From Haloarcula amylovorans (GTDB lineage: Archaea > Halobacteriota > Halobacteria > Halobacteriales > Haloarculaceae): 64,000 bases of DNA. Each line of letters begins with the position of its first letter. Position 1 is the first letter of the stretch. The notes below the pieces were generated by a model. It had not been told where the DNA came from and did not search any database. It saw only the letters and a list, made by a program, of their open reading frames with translations. The stretch lies in assembly GCF_004681185.1 (NCBI RefSeq), contig NZ_SRIF01000015.1:1-64000 (forward strand). The letters are read 5' to 3'. The position numbers and the translations under genes were made by a program. Below, one piece after another: positions 1 through 7,275 of this stretch.

Positions 1-211
1 CAAGCGCCCCGTCCCAATCTTCGTCATCATACCACCCATCAGGGGCCTCGATGTCTTGCTCGTCTTTGGAAGCCTGCTCGTCGTCGAGAGCCGTTACCAG
101 CGCCTCGACCGCGACCACCGCGTCCTCATGGATCACCTCCAGGTGGTCGTCGTTGGGGTCGATCTCTTCCAGCGTCTCCAAGGCTCGCTTGGCTCGGTCG
201 GCGTCGGTCAT
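1..211 (-). CDS. Acidic hypothetical protein, partial at left edge
   Basis: The reading frame starts at the ATG complementary to 209-211 and is still open at base 1 after 70 codons, so the C-terminus lies outside the window. The visible part is strongly acidic (for example DPNDDHLEV and YDDEDWDG) and looks helical; I recognise no domain. It is divergent from the gene at 332. Its start is 4 bases from the left arm of the inverted repeat at 215-277, which is where a repressor of this promoter would bind. Acidic composition and a clean open frame are the main support. Confidence 0.6.
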   Translation of the reverse strand, partial: MTDADRAKRALETLEEIDPNDDHLEVIHEDAVVAVEALVTALDDEQASKDEQDIEAPDGWYDDEDWDGAL

Positions 212-214
212 GGA

Positions 215-277
215 CTAACCAACACTCCCCGGAGAGATAGGCGTTATGACTACATCCTGCTGTTCAGTGTTGGTTAG
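215..277. promoter_or_regulatory. Perfect 12-bp inverted repeat CTAACCAACACT / AGTGTTGGTTAG
   Basis: The left arm is 215-226 and the right arm 266-277, separated by 39 bases. It lies between two divergent genes (starts at 211 and 332). A near-identical pair occurs at 26458-26499, and two direct copies of TGTTGGTTAG occur at 57756-57785. The shared sequence and promoter position suggest an operator or partition/replication site read by one element-encoded protein; this role is inference. Confidence 0.7.
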
Positions 278-300
278 CTCTATCCCCGGCGAACCTTTCG

Positions 301-310
301 TTATATATCT
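301..310 (+). promoter_or_regulatory. TATA box of the gene at 332
   Basis: The sequence TTATATATCT ends 21 bases before the GTG at 332. That spacing fits an archaeal TATA box driving a leaderless transcript and supports the GTG as the true start. Confidence 0.6.
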
Positions 311-331
311 CACACGGGAGTAATACTGCTC

Positions 332-571
332 GTGACACACGCGAATCACCCTGACGCTGTAATCACCTTCACAATCAGCGGCCTCATCGCACTTCTGTTG
401 ATGGTTGTTATCGCTGGCGTGGCAGATACGTCTCTCGCTATTTCGGGGAGTGGTCAGTTAGCCACTATCCAGGGGGAAATAAGTAGAACCGTTGCGGGGT
501 TCCTTACGCTTCTCGTCGGGGGTATAGGGGTTCTCATGGCGTCGCTGCGGGCCTTCACACCGCGACGATAG
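332..571 (+). CDS. Small two-helix membrane protein
   Basis: The 79-residue protein starts at GTG. It has two hydrophobic segments (about residues 10-34 and 52-70) joined by a short polar loop and ends in a basic RAFTPRR tail, so it should sit in the cytoplasmic membrane with a basic cytosolic tail. No known family is recognised. The TATA box at 301-310 supports leaderless transcription from this start. It is a monocistronic unit facing the nuclease-like gene at 610-1062 tail to tail. Confidence 0.6.
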   Translation: MTHANHPDAVITFTISGLIALLLMVVIAGVADTSLAISGSGQLATIQGEISRTVAGFLTLLVGGIGVLMASLRAFTPRR

Positions 572-609
572 CACGGTTCGGTATCGATAGAAAATCTACG
601 AGCGATGAC

Positions 610-1062
610 CTACAGCAGCTTAGCCACGTCGCTCGGTCCGCATACGACGATATTCTCCGTACTCCCGTCTGTGAACTCTTCTATCAGGTGGACGCCGTCG
701 TCAACCGCGCTATCGGGAACGACGAGCACCCGCGTGTAGCCTGGTTTAGCGAAGTCTTCGAGCTGGTCCAGAGCATCACCATCCAGCGAATCCCCAGTCT
801 CTACCTCAACAACGATATTGTTGTCGGCAAACGACTTGACCACGAGATCGGGCACGTGATCGTTCCCCGGCGTTGCCGATCGGGTGTTCCCCTCTGCATC
901 CACGTCGATGTGGTCGACGTAGATACTCGCGTTCGTCGAGACCGCCGCTTCGACCGCGTGATAGGTCTCTTCGAGTACGTCGTCGTGGTCTCTGTCTGAT
1001 TTACTAAGTCTGTTCAAAACGTACGCTGCAGCTACCGTACCGGCAATTGCTAATCCACTCAT
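610..1062 (-). CDS. Membrane-anchored protein with a possible PD-(D/E)xK nuclease-like core
   Basis: The 150-residue protein opens with a short hydrophobic stretch (residues 2-16), then a helical region, then a segment PDLVVKSFADNNIVVEVETG that resembles the PD...ExE core of restriction-endonuclease-like folds, followed by alternating strands and helices (TRVLVVPDSAVDDG, ENIVVCGPSDV). The usual lysine is not obvious (ExE, not ExK), so catalysis is doubtful. The upstream leader carries a GTCTCC/GGGAGAC inverted repeat (1072-1097) and a TATA-like CTTTATTACC (1119-1128, - strand). The nuclease reading is inference from the motif alone. Confidence 0.55.
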   Translation of the reverse strand: MSGLAIAGTVAAAYVLNRLSKSDRDHDDVLEETYHAVEAAVSTNASIYVDHIDVDAEGNTRSATPGNDHVPDLVVKSFADNNIVVEVETGDSLDGDALDQLEDFAKPGYTRVLVVPDSAVDDGVHLIEEFTDGSTENIVVCGPSDVAKLL

Positions 1063-1263
1063 AGTGTTTCTCGTCTCCGACTTGTTTCGTTGGGAGACAA
1101 ATCGAACTGGGATGCGATTGGTAATAAAGATTGAGTCACCAAAGTGGAAGTAAAACTGTCATGCACCCCGCTATCGAAGTGTAGACACACCACCGTTTCC
1201 GCTGTTCTAACACACCAGATTTCGAGTGTAACCCGTGAAAAGACCCTCTCAAACGGAGTATCT

Positions 1264-1644
1264 CTACAACTCGTCTAATCCAAGATACTCGATAAATTCC
1301 TCTCGGCGCTCCTCGATTACGAACTCGACGAAGGCCTCGTAAAAGTCATCGTTCTTTGTCAACCCGCCTTCCCCGGCGACCTTCGAACGGCCGTCAAGTT
1401 CGTCGTAGAAGTTCCGAAGCCGTTTCCGCTGGTCTGGTCGGAGATACATCGCCTCTTGCTTTCGGCTGCGAACGCTCGCATCACCCGACTCACTCGAATT
1501 ATCTGCATTAGACGAATCATCTATATCATCCGGGCCACCTGAATCAGACGAACCATCCGTATCATGCGAATTATCCGTGTTGTCTGAACTATCTGGCTGA
1601 TGCGAACGGAATCTGTCTCGAAGTACGTCGTCGTTGTCGCTCAT
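1264..1644 (-). CDS. ParA partner protein (ParB/RHH-like, second gene of the par cassette)
   Basis: The 126-residue protein has a low-complexity Asp/Ser/Asn linker (residues 10-58) followed by a compact basic-acidic helical domain that begins QEAMYLRPDQRKRLRNFYDEL, similar to the small DNA-binding domains encoded just after haloarchaeal parA genes. Its ATG overlaps the parA stop in an ATGA junction, so the two are translated together. The DNA encoding the linker is itself repetitive (TCATCCG and ATCCGTATC units, about 1490-1600) and may double as a centromere. The partner role follows from the position; the DNA-binding fold is inferred. Confidence 0.65.
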   Translation of the reverse strand: MSDNDDVLRDRFRSHQPDSSDNTDNSHDTDGSSDSGGPDDIDDSSNADNSSESGDASVRSRKQEAMYLRPDQRKRLRNFYDELDGRSKVAGEGGLTKNDDFYEAFVEFVIEERREEFIEYLGLDEL

Positions 1645-2453
1645 AGTGTTTCCTCCAGGTGAACTGCTATCTGGTTGTACTGGTCACGCAAGTCCGCAAT
1701 CGGGTCCGCATCCCACGGATACCCTGCATCATCCGGGCCATACGCATATACGGATGTTCGATACTCGATGGCGTGCTCTATCGCATCGCGATCGGGGATC
1801 TCGAAGACGAATTCTTCGCCGAACGTCTCGACGAACCACTTCTCAAGTTCTTCGGCGATATTGCCCTGTGCAGGAACTTCGTTTAGGACCGCGCCCGCGG
1901 TCGTCACGTTTCGGTCGAACTCGGCTTCCAAGGTATCTATCTCGTCGAACAGTATCTCCAGCGAGTCTCGTGCGATGACGTTCACGCGCGTGGGGAACAA
2001 CACGGTCCCAGCGGCGAGAATGCTGCCATCGGCTAGCGGACCGAGGTTCGGCGGCGTGTCGATGATGATGTAGTCATACTCTTCGTCGAGGGCGGATTCG
2101 TCGAGAGCGAGTGAGAGTGATTCGGTCCCGCGACGGTCTGTGTGGAGGTGCTTTTCAAGAACAAAATTCTTGAGCGACGCTGGCACGAGGTCAAACTCGT
2201 TGCTATCTACGACAAGCTCGCCGAGTTCTCCGTAGGATAGATCTCCGACGTCTGCCAGTACGTCGAAGAGTGTCCCCTCTGCTTCCCGGTAGCGCTCTCT
2301 GTGCCCAAGCTTCAGCGTCATTCCGCCCTGCGGATCGGCATCGATAGCCAGGACGTCGTGACCACGCTCAGCGAGCGCTCCGGCAACGTTAATCGACGTT
2401 GTGGTCTTCCCGACCCCGCCTTTTTGCATTCCGACGGCGACTCGCTTGCTCAT
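1641..2453 (-). CDS. parA: ParA-family partition ATPase
   Basis: The 270-residue protein has a deviant Walker A MQKGGVGKTTTS at the N-terminus, the A' motif AIDADPQGG and the Walker B-like YDYIIIDTPPNLG, the set expected of ParA/MinD P-loop ATPases that segregate plasmids or chromosomes. Length is normal for the family and no N-terminal HTH is present, so this is the short (type Ib-like) form. It is the first gene of a two-gene cassette. A TATA-like TTATATTATACGG lies on the - strand at about 2489-2502. The 13-mer CATACGCATATAC occurs at 2468-2480, upstream, and again within the gene at 1739-1751. Confidence 0.93.
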   Translation of the reverse strand: MSKRVAVGMQKGGVGKTTTSINVAGALAERGHDVLAIDADPQGGMTLKLGHRERYREAEGTLFDVLADVGDLSYGELGELVVDSNEFDLVPASLKNFVLEKHLHTDRRGTESLSLALDESALDEEYDYIIIDTPPNLGPLADGSILAAGTVLFPTRVNVIARDSLEILFDEIDTLEAEFDRNVTTAGAVLNEVPAQGNIAEELEKWFVETFGEEFVFEIPDRDAIEHAIEYRTSVYAYGPDDAGYPWDADPIADLRDQYNQIAVHLEETL

Positions 2454-2713
2454 CGCATCACCTGTATCATACGCATATACTGTCTAACCCGTATAATATA
2501 AATCTCCGTCAGACATTACATTTCGAAAAACGGGGCGCAGACTTGGTATAGCGGCATATAGTTTATCACCTATTCTCAGGCACCTATTCAAACGCTACAG
2601 ACGCTGAGTCGCAACAATTCAGGACAATAGCACCCGCGAATAGTTTACTTTTGCTTATTCATGGAAGGGCAAGTAGTTTCTAGTGGGTGGACGCCCTACG
2701 GTAAGCACAAGAG
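2454..2713. promoter_or_regulatory. Intergenic region between divergent parA and integrase 1
   Basis: This 260-base AT-rich stretch holds the parA promoter (TATA-like at 2489-2502, - strand) and must also hold the promoter of the integrase starting at 2714. It contains CATACGCATATAC (2468-2480), repeated inside parA, and GTATAGCGGCATATAG (about 2552-2567), an imperfect palindrome. A parS-like site or the attachment site of integrase 1 could lie here, but I see no tRNA 3' end that would prove an att site. Confidence 0.5.
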
Positions 2714-3850
2714 ATGGACCAGACTCAGAACGACGCTACTCCCGGGGTTCAGCCCCTCGAAGAGGCCAAGCAGCAGTTCGTGAACTCCCGCAGCAAAGGA
2801 AACGGTGGCCGATACGCGGGCGAGCTCGACAGAGTCGTCGGCGACTGGCTCTCCTGGGCCGCCGATCGCGGCGCCGAGGACACGGACGATATCTCCGACC
2901 GACTGCTGGGAAACTGGGCGCAGTACCTCTCCCGTCGCGTCCGCGCTCGAGTGAACGACTCCGACGACGAGCACGGAATCACGGGACAAACTGCCCATCA
3001 ATACTACAGCTACGTTCGGTCGTTCCTCTCCTACTGCGTTGAATGGGGCTATCTCGCTGAGAACCCCGCGAAAAAAGCACACGTCGTGCAGGAACTCCCG
3101 GAGCAAAGTCTTGCTGTCGACGACAGCGACGAACAGACGTGGTCGGAACACGAACGACGACAGCTAATTTCCTATGTCGATGAGCAAGCGCACGAGGCCA
3201 TCGACGAGGATGGCCTGGACGCTGACCGGCCCGTTCGTGATCGGGCAGTGGTCTATCTTCTCGCGTACACGGGCGCCCGCAGTGCCGAACTATTTCGGGA
3301 TCCGAGTGACGACCGTCGCGACGGTCTCCGCTGGTCGGATGTAGACCCTGACGAGAACCGTCTGACCGTCCTCGGGAAGTCCCAGGACATAGAGTCCGCA
3401 CAGTATCCCGAGACCGCGCACACGGCGCTCGAACAGCACAAGCGAGTCCAACAGCCGCCGACCGACGACTGGCCTGTCTTCCCGACCGCGCATCGCCCGA
3501 CGCTCGCGAAGCTCGAAGATCGTGCTGACGCCGACCGCGGGGACCAGCCGCTCGACGAGTTCCTCGCAGACCACGACCTCCAGCCACCGAGTATCACGAC
3601 AACGTCGGTTCGGAACATCCTCCAACGACTCTGCGACGAGGGCGGTATCGATGTCGAAGGAGACCACGACTACCTCAAACCCCACGGCGCTCGACGTGGC
3701 ATCGGCAAAGCGCTGTACAAAAACGCGGGCCACGAAGCGGCTCAGAAGGCGCTCCGACACAAAGACCCGTCAACCACGAGCGAGATGTACGCCGACATTA
3801 AAGCGGGGGAAGTCGCTGAAATCACCGACGACATTCTCTCAAACGAGTAA
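2714..3850 (+). CDS. Tyrosine recombinase / integrase 1
   Basis: The 378-residue protein has an N-terminal SAM-like core-binding domain (about residues 10-120) and a C-terminal catalytic domain with the expected tetrad: Arg in YTGARSAELF, His-x-x-Arg in PHGARRGIG, His in LRHKDPST and the nucleophilic Tyr in SEMYADIK. Length and layout match XerC/D-like haloarchaeal integrases. It catalyses site-specific recombination, most plausibly integration/excision or multimer resolution of this element. It is divergent from parA. A hairpin plus T-run follows at 3874-3895. Confidence 0.92.
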   Translation: MDQTQNDATPGVQPLEEAKQQFVNSRSKGNGGRYAGELDRVVGDWLSWAADRGAEDTDDISDRLLGNWAQYLSRRVRARVNDSDDEHGITGQTAHQYYSYVRSFLSYCVEWGYLAENPAKKAHVVQELPEQSLAVDDSDEQTWSEHERRQLISYVDEQAHEAIDEDGLDADRPVRDRAVVYLLAYTGARSAELFRDPSDDRRDGLRWSDVDPDENRLTVLGKSQDIESAQYPETAHTALEQHKRVQQPPTDDWPVFPTAHRPTLAKLEDRADADRGDQPLDEFLADHDLQPPSITTTSVRNILQRLCDEGGIDVEGDHDYLKPHGARRGIGKALYKNAGHEAAQKALRHKDPSTTSEMYADIKAGEVAEITDDILSNE

Positions 3851-3873
3851 TCTCATCTACAGGATTTGCTAAG

Positions 3874-3895
3874 AGAGTAAGCATCCTACTCTTTT
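3874..3895 (+). terminator. Hairpin with T-run after integrase 1
   Basis: AGAGTA (3874-3879) pairs with TACTCT (3887-3892) across a 7-base loop and the descending arm runs into TTTT. It lies 24 bases after the integrase stop and ahead of the next promoter, as expected for a terminator. Confidence 0.5.
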
Positions 3896-3932
3896 AGCTC
3901 GATTTATAAACACATCAGCAAATAGTACACAC

Positions 3933-4202
3933 ATGCAAAGCATCGACTACTTGGTCAGTACTTTCCTCTCCCAGCCAGATGAAGTTGCAGCGCTATCTCT
4001 TACAGCGATCGTATTTACTCTTGCAGCCGCCAATTATCCAGACTCAAGAGACAAGTTCGCTGTTATGGCCGGCGTAGCAGGACTCGGTCTCGTCCTCTCG
4101 GTTGTAGATACTGCCATCGCGTTCGAATGGCACTACTGGGTCGGTGGAATCGTCCTATTCGGTCTCGGAATTCTGTTCATCGACGACCGCTCAGAGGATT
4201 GA
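3933..4202 (+). CDS. Small membrane protein with three hydrophobic segments
   Basis: The 89-residue protein has hydrophobic stretches at about residues 18-34, 43-62 and 66-84, a conserved-looking EWHYWVGG turn and a short acidic tail. ATTTATAAAC at 3902-3911 is a TATA box 22 bases before the ATG, so the message is probably leaderless. No family is recognised. It faces the coiled-coil gene at 4225 tail to tail and appears to be a single-gene unit. Confidence 0.6.
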   Translation: MQSIDYLVSTFLSQPDEVAALSLTAIVFTLAAANYPDSRDKFAVMAGVAGLGLVLSVVDTAIAFEWHYWVGGIVLFGLGILFIDDRSED

Positions 4203-4224
4203 CTACCGGAAAACAGTTTGACAA

Positions 4225-4491
4225 CTACTCGTCGTCCAGAACGGCCTGCTCCAGCCGCTCGATTCGACCTATGAGCGCCTCTTTCTTATCGGTCTGCTCG
4301 TGAAAGTCCTGCAGGACCCTCTCCTCGTCCGCCTCGGCGAGTATCTCTAAGTCCTCCTCGATATGATCGATGCGCTGGCGGATGTTATGCCGACGCTCGC
4401 GACGTTGCTTCGTTTCTTCTTCAGCGTCGATATCCTTCTCGCCACGGAACAGCGCACGATCGTCATCGGTCAGTAAGCCCCGGTTTTGCAT
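4225..4491 (-). CDS. Coiled-coil protein of haloarchaeal LTDxDRxLxRGE type
   Basis: The 88-residue protein begins GLLTDDDRALFRGEKDI, a start seen in many haloarchaeal plasmid and virus proteins of unknown role, and continues as one highly charged helix (about residues 20-85, heptad-like ERRHNIRQRIDHIEEDLEIL). TCTATAAGT on the - strand (4513-4521) is 22 bases upstream, fitting a leaderless promoter. It is divergent from the large zinc-protein operon. A dimerising DNA-associated role is possible but is not shown by the sequence. Confidence 0.7.
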   Translation of the reverse strand: MQNRGLLTDDDRALFRGEKDIDAEEETKQRRERRHNIRQRIDHIEEDLEILAEADEERVLQDFHEQTDKKEALIGRIERLEQAVLDDE

Positions 4492-4579
4492 TACGTGTGC
4501 GTGGCGACGCTATTGACTTATAGACCAACGGTATTCTCACACCGACGAACGTTGCTCTGGAGAGCAATAGACTGGGCTG

Positions 4580-4640
4580 ATATTGCTACTGGTGTCAATA
4601 GCTACAAGTACATGGGGAAATAGTATTGCTTTGTAGCACA
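4580..4640 (+). promoter_or_regulatory. Promoter/operator of the first small-gene operon (copy 1 of a 31-bp repeat)
   Basis: Bases 4580-4610 are identical to 16075-16105, 31 of 31. The block contains GCTAC twice, 16 bases apart, and ends in ATAGCTACAAG, the half-site also seen twice at 22750-22804. The similarity continues more loosely to the start codon (ATTGC...GTAGnACAATG in both). Perfect conservation of non-coding DNA ahead of two operons argues for a shared transcription factor site. Confidence 0.75.
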
Positions 4641-4949
4641 ATGTCAACCAATACCCAATCCGGCGAGCCGATGACCGGCCAGTCGGGTTTCCAGCGCGAC
4701 CTGCTGGTCGAGATCCGTGACCAGCCCGGGTCCTGTGGACTAGATCTGAAAGACGAACTCAAAGCGTTCTACGAGAACGTCTCCAACGCGCGGCTGTACC
4801 AGAACCTCTCCTCGCTCGTTGAGGACGGGCTCGTGGAAAAGGAGGCGGCAGACAAGCGGAGCGACGCCTACCGGCTGACCAACGCTGGTCGGCAGGCAAT
4901 AGAGGACGACCTCGCGTACCGAGACCAGGAGCGGGGGGCTGAGGCGTAA
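4641..4949 (+). CDS. PadR-like winged-helix regulator
   Basis: The 102-residue protein carries a winged helix (about residues 18-85: DLLVEIRDQ, a recognition region NARLYQNLSSLVEDGLVEKE, a wing SDAYRLTNAGRQAIEDDL) in the arrangement of PadR/MarR-like haloarchaeal regulators. An upstream in-frame TTG exists at 4626, but the ATG at 4641 is preferred because the matching promoter copy at 16075 also ends in ACAATG. As the first gene of the operon just behind the 31-bp repeat, it is the natural candidate for the protein that reads that repeat. Its stop overlaps the next start (TAATG). Confidence 0.75.
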   Translation: MSTNTQSGEPMTGQSGFQRDLLVEIRDQPGSCGLDLKDELKAFYENVSNARLYQNLSSLVEDGLVEKEAADKRSDAYRLTNAGRQAIEDDLAYRDQERGAEA

Positions 4950-5200
4950 TGAACGGTATCGAGACGCCGTTCCCGGCAAAGGCGAAACTGACGCCGACGG
5001 AAAATGGGATTGACGAAGATCTCCCGTGCCTGGAACAATGGCTCACCGAGGGCGATGAAGGCAATCTGCTACGGGAAGCTGAAAAAACGGTGGAGGAGAA
5101 GTATTCTGTCGGCGAAACCGTGACTGTCGCCTTCTATAGTGACGACGGAATGGCGGCAGACGACTACGATATCATCGGCGTAGTGGAGGGTGACGACTAA
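4949..5200 (+). CDS. Acidic hypothetical protein
   Basis: The 83-residue protein overlaps both neighbours by one base (TAATG at each end), so it is translated as part of the array. The C-terminal half (VGETVTVAFYSDDGMAADDYDIIGVVEGDD) looks like a small beta-rich domain. There are no cysteines and no membrane segment. Function unknown. Confidence 0.6.
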   Translation: MNGIETPFPAKAKLTPTENGIDEDLPCLEQWLTEGDEGNLLREAEKTVEEKYSVGETVTVAFYSDDGMAADDYDIIGVVEGDD

Positions 5201-5613
5201 TGAGCTTCTACAGAGTTGACGCTGATTTCGTCGAAGAGACGGTGGAAATCCCGGACGATAGTGAACTGACTGGCGCGTACCCGTCACGCTTGCAGATAGC
5301 AACGTCGGATACCTACCACGAACTACTTCTCAGTCGAGAAGACTTCGACAGCGTCCTCACGGCCATCGAAATGGCTGTCGAGGAGACTGAAATCAAGCCA
5401 CAAGTCTCGATTGAGGACGGGCTATTCACAATCGACAAAGCGCCGTTAGGGGCTGATGAATCATACTCACTCGAAATAAAGCGTAGCGGGCTCGAATCGG
5501 ACGTTCTCGTCTCAGTTAACGAGCTATCGGGACTCTACGAACTGTTGAAAGAAGTGCACCCAGACCGGGAATCTGACGGCCACGAGAACTTAGCATCGGA
5601 GATCGACCGATGA
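5200..5613 (+). CDS. Hypothetical acidic soluble protein
   Basis: The 137-residue protein has an alternating beta/alpha pattern (YHELLLSREDFDSVLTAIEMAVEE, then LFTIDKAPL, then LVSVNELSGLYELLKEVHPD) suggesting a compact two-layer domain. It overlaps the gene before (TAATG) and the gene after (4 bases). No motif links it to a known family. Confidence 0.6.
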   Translation: MSFYRVDADFVEETVEIPDDSELTGAYPSRLQIATSDTYHELLLSREDFDSVLTAIEMAVEETEIKPQVSIEDGLFTIDKAPLGADESYSLEIKRSGLESDVLVSVNELSGLYELLKEVHPDRESDGHENLASEIDR

Positions 5614-6071
5614 GCGCGCAAACACCAGCCGACGAATACGAACTCGTGGATAATTACAGTCCCGAAACGATAGATGCAGATCTTGAGGTCGGCGCTCGTG
5701 GCCAGTGCGAAAAGTGCGACACCGAACTTATCGAGTCGCCATCTGAGGCATCCGGCCGTCTGACCTGCCCGTCGTGTAAAATCGTGATTGGCCTTGCCGT
5801 CATGTATCCGGGTTTCAACGGCGAAGGGAAGCCGGGAGACGCCGCCGACTGGCCGATAACCGGAAATCTGTCTGACGGGGACGAAGACACAGACAAAACG
5901 TGGACGTACGAGTACGCAATTCGAGGGTCCCACAACGGTAACGACCTCGTTCAGAACGAAGCTGAAGCCCAGTTCGGTCCACCACCCGAGGCCTGTTGTG
6001 TCGAGTGTGGCGCTCAGTTCACCTTTGCGGCGAAGGCAACTGTAGTTTCCGAGCGGGAGGTCGCCGAATGA
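5610..6071 (+). CDS. Two-zinc-ribbon protein
   Basis: The 153-residue protein has a first zinc ribbon QCEKCDTELIE...RLTCPSCK (about residues 33-60) and a C-terminal ACCVECGAQF half-knuckle (about residues 130-138). The middle is acidic and beta-rich. It overlaps its neighbours by 4 bases on both sides. A role in binding nucleic acid or protein partners is typical of such ribbons, but no specific function can be read. Confidence 0.65.
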   Translation: MSAQTPADEYELVDNYSPETIDADLEVGARGQCEKCDTELIESPSEASGRLTCPSCKIVIGLAVMYPGFNGEGKPGDAADWPITGNLSDGDEDTDKTWTYEYAIRGSHNGNDLVQNEAEAQFGPPPEACCVECGAQFTFAAKATVVSEREVAE

Positions 6072-6247
6072 GCATCTACGGAACTGACACGCCGCTTGAC
6101 AGAGCGTACGACTTCTACGTCCGTGTCCAGATCGCGGGCATCGACTGCTACAGCGTCGGTGCTGAGACGCGAGACGAAGCGGAGGTGCTGAAAAAGAGAA
6201 TCGGCAGCGCCGACGGCGTGGATGAAATCGAGGTGATCGAGTCGTGA
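6068..6247 (+). CDS. Small hypothetical protein
   Basis: The 59-residue protein starts at the ATG inside an ATGA overlap with the previous stop. The pattern YDFYVRVQIAGIDCYSVGAETRDEAEVLKKRI resembles a small ferredoxin-like alpha/beta fold in which a strand pair leads into a helix. No catalytic signature. The next gene starts at a GTG overlapping its end. Confidence 0.6.
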   Translation: MSIYGTDTPLDRAYDFYVRVQIAGIDCYSVGAETRDEAEVLKKRIGSADGVDEIEVIES

Positions 6248-6624
6248 GCGCCGAAAAACAGCGCATCGGCCCGCACGACGAAGCTGGCTTCGCTCCGGTT
6301 GACGTACTCGAACAGGCCGAGAAGGACGATCGCATCGAACTGGAGATGCAGTTCTACGACGGCTCTTTCGAGTTCCTGTCGGGCACGGTCGACTCGGCGA
6401 CGGTCAAAGACACGAGCGACGACGGGCGGATGCAACTGAAGAACGTCCACGTCGACACCGCCGGCGACTACGAAGCGGTCGTGATCAACGTTCACTTCGA
6501 CCCCGAATCAGCACACAATCTCATCACCGACGACGTTCGGTTCACGCCCCAGGGCGGCGACGAGTATGAGTTCCGAGAACTAGAGAACCTCGCCAACTGC
6601 GAACTCGTGCGGGAGGATGAATGA
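6244..6624 (+). CDS. Hypothetical acidic protein, GTG start
   Basis: The 126-residue protein starts at a GTG in a GTGA overlap. It is predicted all-beta (ELEMQFYDGSFEFLSGTV, MQLKNVHVD, EAVVINVHFD) in an order reminiscent of SH3-like or Sm-like barrels, but the match is too weak to name. Its stop overlaps the ATG of a 48-residue gene. Confidence 0.55.
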   Translation: MSAEKQRIGPHDEAGFAPVDVLEQAEKDDRIELEMQFYDGSFEFLSGTVDSATVKDTSDDGRMQLKNVHVDTAGDYEAVVINVHFDPESAHNLITDDVRFTPQGGDEYEFRELENLANCELVREDE

Positions 6625-6767
6625 GTACCAACGACCTCCCCGACGGCGACGTGGGAAAGTTCCCCGAGGCCGCCGGCATCGGGCCACACCGTGCTGGACA
6701 GGCCGTCGGCGCTGCGGTGGCGAACAATCTCACCGAGAGCGCCGTGCGGGGTGAGAGCGATGACTGA
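6621..6767 (+). CDS. 48-residue hypothetical protein
   Basis: The small gene runs from an ATGA overlap with 6244-6624 to a TGA that lies inside the start of the next gene (ATGACTGA). The peptide has a Gly/Ala-rich helix (GPHRAGQAVGAAVANNLTES). Its tight coupling on both sides is the main evidence that it is real. Confidence 0.5.
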   Translation: MSTNDLPDGDVGKFPEAAGIGPHRAGQAVGAAVANNLTESAVRGESDD

Positions 6768-7275
6768 CGACGTCCCCGACCCGGGAGCGTTCTGCATCCC
6801 GACCATCGAAGAACTCGACGCGATGCGGACGGCGATCGGCCTGACCCAGCGCGACCTCAGCCGTCGCGCTGGCTGCGAGGAAGGCCGGTTCAACACCATC
6901 CTCAACCGGGATATGGACCCGCAGACGGAGACGATGCGGGCGTTCCTCCACGTCCTCCAGGAGGCCGAGCCACGCGATCGCGACGAGATCAACCGACGCG
7001 GTCCCAAACCGAAGGCGTCGCCGCTCGTCGAGAGTGTCGACGGGCAGTCGGCTAACGAACAGATTGAGGCCTGTCCAGCGTGCGATAGTGCGGCCATCTC
7101 CCGACGCGAATCGGGAACGTACTGGTGCGAGGCCTGTAACGCGACGTTCGAGGAACCGGCCGAACGCGACCGCCGAGTCAAACACGGACTTCCGAAGGAT
7201 TCTGTCGCGGCGACGCTCGCGGAGTCCAGTCCCGACGACGTCACTGCCAACGCAGTGGGTGGTCAGGATGACTGA
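6760..7275 (+). CDS. XRE-type HTH protein with C-terminal zinc ribbon
   Basis: The 171-residue protein has a helix-turn-helix at about residues 18-60 (AIGLTQRDLSRRAGCEEGRF then METMRAFLHVLQ-like helix), matching Cro/CI-type domains, and a zinc ribbon CPACDSAAISRR...YWCEACNATF (about residues 105-130). The start is placed at the ATG at 6760, in the ATGACTGA overlap; the upstream in-frame extension would sit inside the previous gene and is basic and unlike a haloarchaeal protein. Probably a DNA-binding regulator of this or a host operon. Confidence 0.75.
   Translation: MTDDVPDPGAFCIPTIEELDAMRTAIGLTQRDLSRRAGCEEGRFNTILNRDMDPQTETMRAFLHVLQEAEPRDRDEINRRGPKPKASPLVESVDGQSANEQIEACPACDSAAISRRESGTYWCEACNATFEEPAERDRRVKHGLPKDSVAATLAESSPDDVTANAVGGQDD

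Noticed and set aside
2979..3618. Overlapping antisense frames inside integrase 1
   Set aside because: All are Arg/Gly/Ser-rich and lie opposite a gene with a complete catalytic tetrad.
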